Part shown: piece by piece, positions 59,223 through 64,000 of the stretch
How positions within the stretch are numbered: the stretch's first letter is position 1
Layout: each line of letters opens with the position of its first letter
NCBI GenBank assembly: GCA_007258455.2
Contig: VDFB02252616.1
Span: 120,006,552 to 120,070,551, forward strand
Length of the DNA stretch: 64,000 nt
Reading direction: 5' to 3'
Source: Sequoia sempervirens
Taxonomy: Eukaryota > Streptophyta > Pinopsida > Cupressales > Cupressaceae
The notes under the pieces: generated by a model
Told to the model about the DNA's origin: nothing
Databases searched by the model: none
What the model saw: only the letters and a program-made list of their open reading frames with translations
Translations under genes and position numbers: made by a program

Positions 59223-60264
59223 TGTATACACCTAAAATCAGTCAAGATAATTAATTAAATATAGGATATTTAATTAACAATCCTTTTATTTAATCTACTT
59301 ATAAATAAATTCTAAATTTATTTATATAGTTCATACATTCTAATTCTTTCATCTTAATTCATATTCCTCTAATTTTAATTAAATAAACATATGTCAATAG
59401 TTTGTTTTATTTGATTAATATCTTCTCACTAAATTTAAATTCTCAATTTGAATTTAGGCACATGTCTTCAACTTTTCTTCTTGCCACCTCATCAAGTGTC
59501 TCATGAATTTAAATATGCCTAATATTTAAATTAGAATTATCCTCAACCAATTTTGAAACAACCTTGGACACTTGGCTCCTCCATTTCATTTATTCTTCTA
59601 AACACTTGGCAAAGTGCTCTTTTAAAGGGAACATCCTCCATGATTCCCTCTAACTTCTTCATTCTCCACCGTTCATCTTTCCAGCTGAAATCTTGACCAT
59701 CGGTTGCTGCTACATACAATATGTCTTGGAAATCTTATAAATACAACATCATTCTCTAGCATTTGGCAATCCATCTTGAGAAAACTTACTCTGCAGAAAT
59801 TCTATGAGAGCATTTAGAGCAATTTAGCATTCAGTGTTTAGTAATTTAGAATCATATCAAGTTTAGAATCATGGCTTAGTTTCATAGCTGCATTTTAGTT
59901 ATCATTTTAGTTTTTATACAATATTTGCATCATAGTCTTTAGCATCATATCCATTATCATTTATAGTAGTATTTAAAATCATAGCCTCATAGCATTATCA
60001 TACAACTTATCAAATCATGTAGGAATTATATTTTTGTATTTTTACAACATTATGTTCCTTAGGTTGCCATTCTAATAGTCATAGTGCATACAAAATCTAA
60101 GAGCCAATATGATTTAATGAATCCCTGAATATAGGAAACAATGGAACGATTTTAGGGAATTTGTTTTTTTTTTAATTAGATTAGTTTATGATTCAATTCT
60201 CAAATGTAATACGTTTCATTTCTTGTGTGATTTTTTTATTCACTTGCACATTTTACCTCACACA
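59223..60264 (+). mobile_element. Element E 3' LTR
   Basis: Starts TGTATACACC and ends CCTCACACA (1,042 bp). Partner of 43,374-44,433, with substitutions and small indels spread along the length. Confidence 0.93.
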
Positions 60265-61716
60265 CTATCAATTATGCCTTTATCACATTCCACTATTTCA
60301 CCTTCTAGGGTGCTTTGAATGATGCCTTGATCCTTGGGTAGTTTTTACAGACATCTTATTTTGTGTGTTATGGTGTGTTGTAGAAGTGAACGCCTGAATA
60401 GTGAAAAGTACATGCTTTCACCACCTCCTTCAATCCTTTTAATAAATTTTCATTAATTACACAAAGAGAGGAACAATCATGGTAGGTTAAGGTTCACATA
60501 ACAAAATTCTTGGATATTGTGCCTTGGTTCAGTTCAAAAAGGTGTCGCAATAGATGACATCTCACACTTATGAATTTAATTTTTCCATGTCAAACAAAAA
60601 TGGTTAACGTGGCCACTTGTACGTGGGTAGGAAAAGGATCAATTAATATTTGGGTCCAAAAAGCTTGACAAACTTTCTTTTAAAAGAAATGTTTGTTTTT
60701 CCCTTTTCAAGTGTTTGAGGTTTGAGTAAACATCTGATGCATGCAAGAAGACACCTAGGTTCAGGTATAAGATTGAGTTGATACAACATAGGCATGCTTT
60801 TAAACAAAATATTTTTGATTCCTAACTCTAGTCAAGAGACTCTGCTAACAAATTGTCGACTAAATGATAATACATGTGAACATGAGAAAACACTTTCCTC
60901 GAGAAAATACCATGCAGGTAAACTAGTTAGCGAGTGAAAACATTCATTGAGAAAACTAATTATTAGGTAAACTACATGACTTGCAAACTTGGATTTTCTT
61001 TGCTTAACACAACCTAATACACGAAAACCTAAAACCAGAAAACTCAGAAAGAAATAGGATTTCCAAAACTAGATTTAAACATAATTCAAATCATTTTGGC
61101 TCGTGATAACCATTAATTCAACCGAAAGCCAAGAATTTAAGCCAAATGATGCTCAATTTTACCATTACCACCCCAAAACCAACCGAAATCAAGCAAAAGC
61201 GGGAAGGAAAAAGGGGGGTCCACATTTTTCCAGAGGAAAAAAATGGGGTGTGTTCTGAGACAAAAAAATAACTAGAAACTAAAAAAACTAATCAAACTAA
61301 TAGAAAATGAATCTGGGAATGACAACTGTATTCCAAAGTTCTTCAACTTCTCAATTATAAGCAACAAAAGTTACCTTTTGATTTTTCACTCGATGCAAGA
61401 AATTGTTATTCCCTAAATTTCTATAAAGTCCTTTAAATGTGGATATTTGTATCCCACTAACATTCTGATGATTTATGCTAATTAAAGTAGAAATACTCCA
61501 AGGTACTTCCTGATCATTCATAACTAAGAGATTACCTCTCTTCAAGATACCATCGACATTTCTAGAATTTGTTTTCTATTATTTTGATCACTTTTAGAAG
61601 TTACCAACTATTTAGTTGTATTGTAACACATCAAAAAAAAAAAAGAAGAACCAAAACCAAACGAAAATGAAAATAAGAAACTATTTACATATTTACAACT
61701 CGAACAAGTGACTCAA
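60265..61716. other. Stretch without recognised genes
   Basis: No domain or LTR end is recognised. The part next to 61,717 should hold the 3' untranslated region and perhaps LTR of the minus-strand gypsy remnant to its right, but no boundary is clear. Confidence 0.5.
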
Positions 61717-62580
61717 CTAGGCCTGGAAATAATGCTTCAAGAATTTCCCATTGATGGGCAACGAGACATCCTCTCTAGTAAGGGTTTTTATCCTATAAGT
61801 ATTGTCACCTAAAATTTCCAATATTTGATAGTGGCCTCTCCATAACTTGTCGTGTTCACCTTTTTTCTCATGATATTTTCCCAACATAAAACTAAGTCAG
61901 ATATTCAAAAAGACTTAACCTTTTCCCTCTTTTCAAACCAGTGTTTGACCATAGACTAATGCTTAGAAAAATTATCTATCACCCTAGTATATTTCTCTTC
62001 TAAATGCATTAGCTACAACAACTGGGCTTTTTTTTATCATCTAATCCTATATACTCCTTAGCAAATTTCCAAGTAGGGATTTTTAGATTTACAAACAATA
62101 TGGGATCAATTTTTATAGACCAAATGGTAGGGAGAATTCCCTTGTACATACCTCATCCTAGTTCTATCAACCCAAAGAGAAAATTTTAAAAGGAAATTAT
62201 GTCATTCCCTAGGATTCTTTTCAATAAAACCTCTAATTATATCCAATAGATTTTTATTTGAAGATTCTACTAATCCATTTCCTAGTGGGTAATGACTAGA
62301 TGAAAACTTTAATGTTATACCATATTCAAATTCCTAATTGGAAAATTTTAAAGAAGAAAAAGTAGAGCCATTATCACATACCAACGTGTATAGTACTTCA
62401 AACCTGGTGATGATGTTTTATTCAAAAAAATTATAGCTAGCTCTGTAGTGCATTGTTTACTACAATAGGCCTCAGTCCACCTAGTACAATAGTCAATAAC
62501 CATTAGAACATACCTATGATCAACAGATGATGGAAGATTTATCATGCTTATGACATTAGGCACTTTTTGGAAGGACAAGG
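61717..62580 (-). pseudogene. Ty3/gypsy integrase remnant (element H)
   Basis: The minus strand encodes the integrase core and C-terminus of a gypsy element close to insert C: INLPSSVDHRYVLMVIDYCTRWTEA near 62,460-62,540, then LGNGLVESSNKNLLDIIRGF with the catalytic Glu near 62,250, and an end similar to C's (LPINGKFLKHYF), with a stop at 61,717-61,719. The first catalytic Asp seems replaced (VPNVIS where GLDFIG-like is expected). Frameshifts occur near 62,350 and elsewhere. RT and RNase H are absent upstream. Confidence 0.8.
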
Positions 62581-62715
62581 ATTGCTTTTGATTGGTTAAG
62601 TAGGGAAAGGGTGCCATGACCCAAAAAATTTAGTACAACATTAGAAGAACAATAGGTGGATAGAATAGCAAAAAAAGAAGCCCACCAAACTTCCCCCCTC
62701 CCACAAGCAAAAAGC

Positions 62716-63906
62716 TTAACCAATACCCATACAATCAAACATGGAAATTCTATTAGAAGTATCAAAATGGCTTGACCTATCATAAGTAGCATCCCTCCCA
62801 TTTAACTTATAGTACCTATTAACATCAACCTTAGAGTCCATACTAAAACTAGAATTACTATCAACATTAAAAACATTAAATTTTAGGCACCAGCGACCAT
62901 TAATAGTTTTATCATCCTCAGAAAAAGCACCAGAATAAACCATCAAAACAAAAAGCACAGAACAAAAAAATGAAGCACCATAGTTATGCTTCCTCATTAA
63001 TCTTCCAAGTGGTCAATAGGTCCTCAACAATGTCATCCACTATATCTCTTAGCTCCACCTTTCTAGAAAAATCCACACCCTCAATCATTGCTTTTTTCTT
63101 TTGCTGCTTTTTAATTTTACCCGTACCTAATATTGTAGCCATTATAGCCCTCTTCATGACAAAGTCAACCATCCAGCATAAACTCTTAACCACCTTTTCC
63201 AGAGCTTAGATTTTGTTGTCCTTGTCCTACTCTTGCATCCGTTTCTCTAAAACTTGCAGTCTTTTCTCCAATCTATTTATATTACCACCATCCTCAACTT
63301 TTCTCTTAACAACTTTTTCAAGAGTTTGAATTCTGCTATCCTCATCCTTTTCTTGCATCCCTTTTTCCAAAAATTGTAGTCTTTCCTCCACTCTTTTCAT
63401 TCTCTCATTACCACCATCCTCGAAATTTTCTTCCTCCTGATCTTTTGTTTCCATCCTCTCTTGGTTATCCATGACATTGTCTTTTTCCTCCTCCCGGGTC
63501 ACCTCTTGTTGTGACTCCTCTTCATGTCTTCATTACCATTTCCACCATCATTTTATGAATCCAAATCTTCCTCCTTGGCCGAATCACCACCCAAGCTATC
63601 AAAGATCTCCTTTGTGGAAGAATCATTATCCTCCCTCTCTTTCTTATCATTGCTTTCCTGCGAGTTGTGGGTACTCTTTTCCTCTGAGCTCTATGAATTT
63701 TTACTTCTTTCTCGCCCCTTTGAAGCCACAATAGCCAGTCTCTTAGACCTTCTACCAACTGGATTTGAGCATTCCACCTCATTTTCATCAAGTATAGGAT
63801 TGTTACAAGTAAATAAAACTATATTTATCCTAAGAATATTCCATCCATGAGCAATTAAGCTTATCTTTTGAGATGTTATATAGAATGTCAAATGAAAATG
63901 TGACAT
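62716..63906 (-). pseudogene. Gag-like coiled-coil protein next to element H integrase (broken)
   Basis: Minus-strand frames from about 63,906 encode a polar protein: a basic segment (NPVGRRSKRLAIVASKGRER), a Ser/Asp/Glu-rich segment (SNDKKEREDNDSSTKE), and two 40-residue coiled-coil repeats (EERLQFLEKGMQEKDED and EKRLQVLEKRMQE). Then come KKQQKKKAMIEGVDFSRKVELRDIVDD and a stop at 62,984. A further open piece (62,716-62,997) lies in another frame and may be its shifted continuation. The family is not recognised. Its position before integrase on the same strand suggests gag of element H. Confidence 0.5.
63190..63429 (-). repeat. 120-bp tandem repeat encoding a coiled coil
   Basis: Two units with a period of exactly 120 bases (CTTGCATCC at 63,232 and again at 63,352) encode 40 residues each with heptad-like Leu spacing. 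Confidence 0.75.
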
Positions 63907-63940
63907 GTGTACTTGTCCTGGAGCTTTTTTTTCCCTTATC

Positions 63941-63948
63941 TATAAAAG
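63941..63948 (+). promoter_or_regulatory. TATA-box-like site near the right edge
   Basis: TATAAAAG follows a T-rich stretch. Together with the downstream TTTGTAATTG it resembles the promoter part of an LTR in plus orientation that would continue past the window. Low certainty. Confidence 0.3.
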
Positions 63949-64000
63949 GGAATTCAAGGCCATTTACAAGGATCTTTTGGAGAGTTTTGTAATTGAAAAC

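Noticed and set aside
62716..62997. Small secreted protein with a hydrophobic N-terminus
   Set aside because: The hydrophobic start overlaps the end of the gag-like frame in another register. A frameshifted continuation of that frame is simpler.

Overview
The window is nuclear DNA from a large, repeat-rich plant genome. A gymnosperm is my guess, from the very long LTRs and the density of old nested elements; no marker proves it. I see no intact host gene, tRNA, rRNA or CRISPR array. Almost all recognisable sequence is LTR retrotransposon. The one host-derived gene is a broken, intronless copy of a malonyl-CoA synthetase (AAE13-like).

Left third (1-24,969) is a four-level nest, two levels of it proven by target-site duplications (TSDs). 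A Ty1/copia element D lies on the minus strand: pol at 1-984, PBS at 23,976-23,989, LTR from 23,991. It is split by a minus-strand solo LTR, A (985-23,892, TSD AAATC). A is split by a plus-strand chromodomain Ty3/gypsy element, B (3,709-21,833, TSD CAATT), with LTRs of about 4.07 kb. B's 5' LTR is itself broken by a 7.7-kb insert, C, which carries the malonyl-CoA synthetase fragment and a nearly open minus-strand gypsy RT-RNase H-integrase frame. A 100-N assembly gap inside A is flanked by a near-identical 722-bp duplication, probably a contig overlap that was not merged.

Middle (24,970-43,373). After about 4.6 kb of AT-rich DNA without recognisable genes comes a Sirevirus-like Ty1/copia element, G (29,581-36,738), complete in outline but dead: its RT and integrase motifs are damaged. 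It has four purine tracts before the 3' LTR. After another 2.9 kb without genes lies a long, heavily broken minus-strand frame (about 39,650-43,100) with an acidic and coiled-coil C-terminal part, which I cannot name.

Right third (43,374-60,264) is a 16.9-kb Tat/Ogre-like Ty3/gypsy element, E. It contains an LTR, a PBS, a long leader with minisatellites, gag, protease, a 30-residue repeat block, a G-patch-like segment, RT, RNase H, a second RNase H, integrase, a 5-kb 3' spacer and an LTR. The spacer holds an antisense frame with a plant mobile domain and a coiled-coil tail. Beyond E (61,717-63,906) are minus-strand remains of another gypsy element: a gag-like coiled-coil protein followed almost directly by integrase.

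The most notable signals are these: the antisense plant-mobile-domain frame in E; the same minisatellite motif in opposite orientations at the two ends of E; a tandem set of stem-loop modules with different but complementary stems in the B and A LTRs; the captured malonyl-CoA synthetase copy; and the reconstructable insertion-deletion history.
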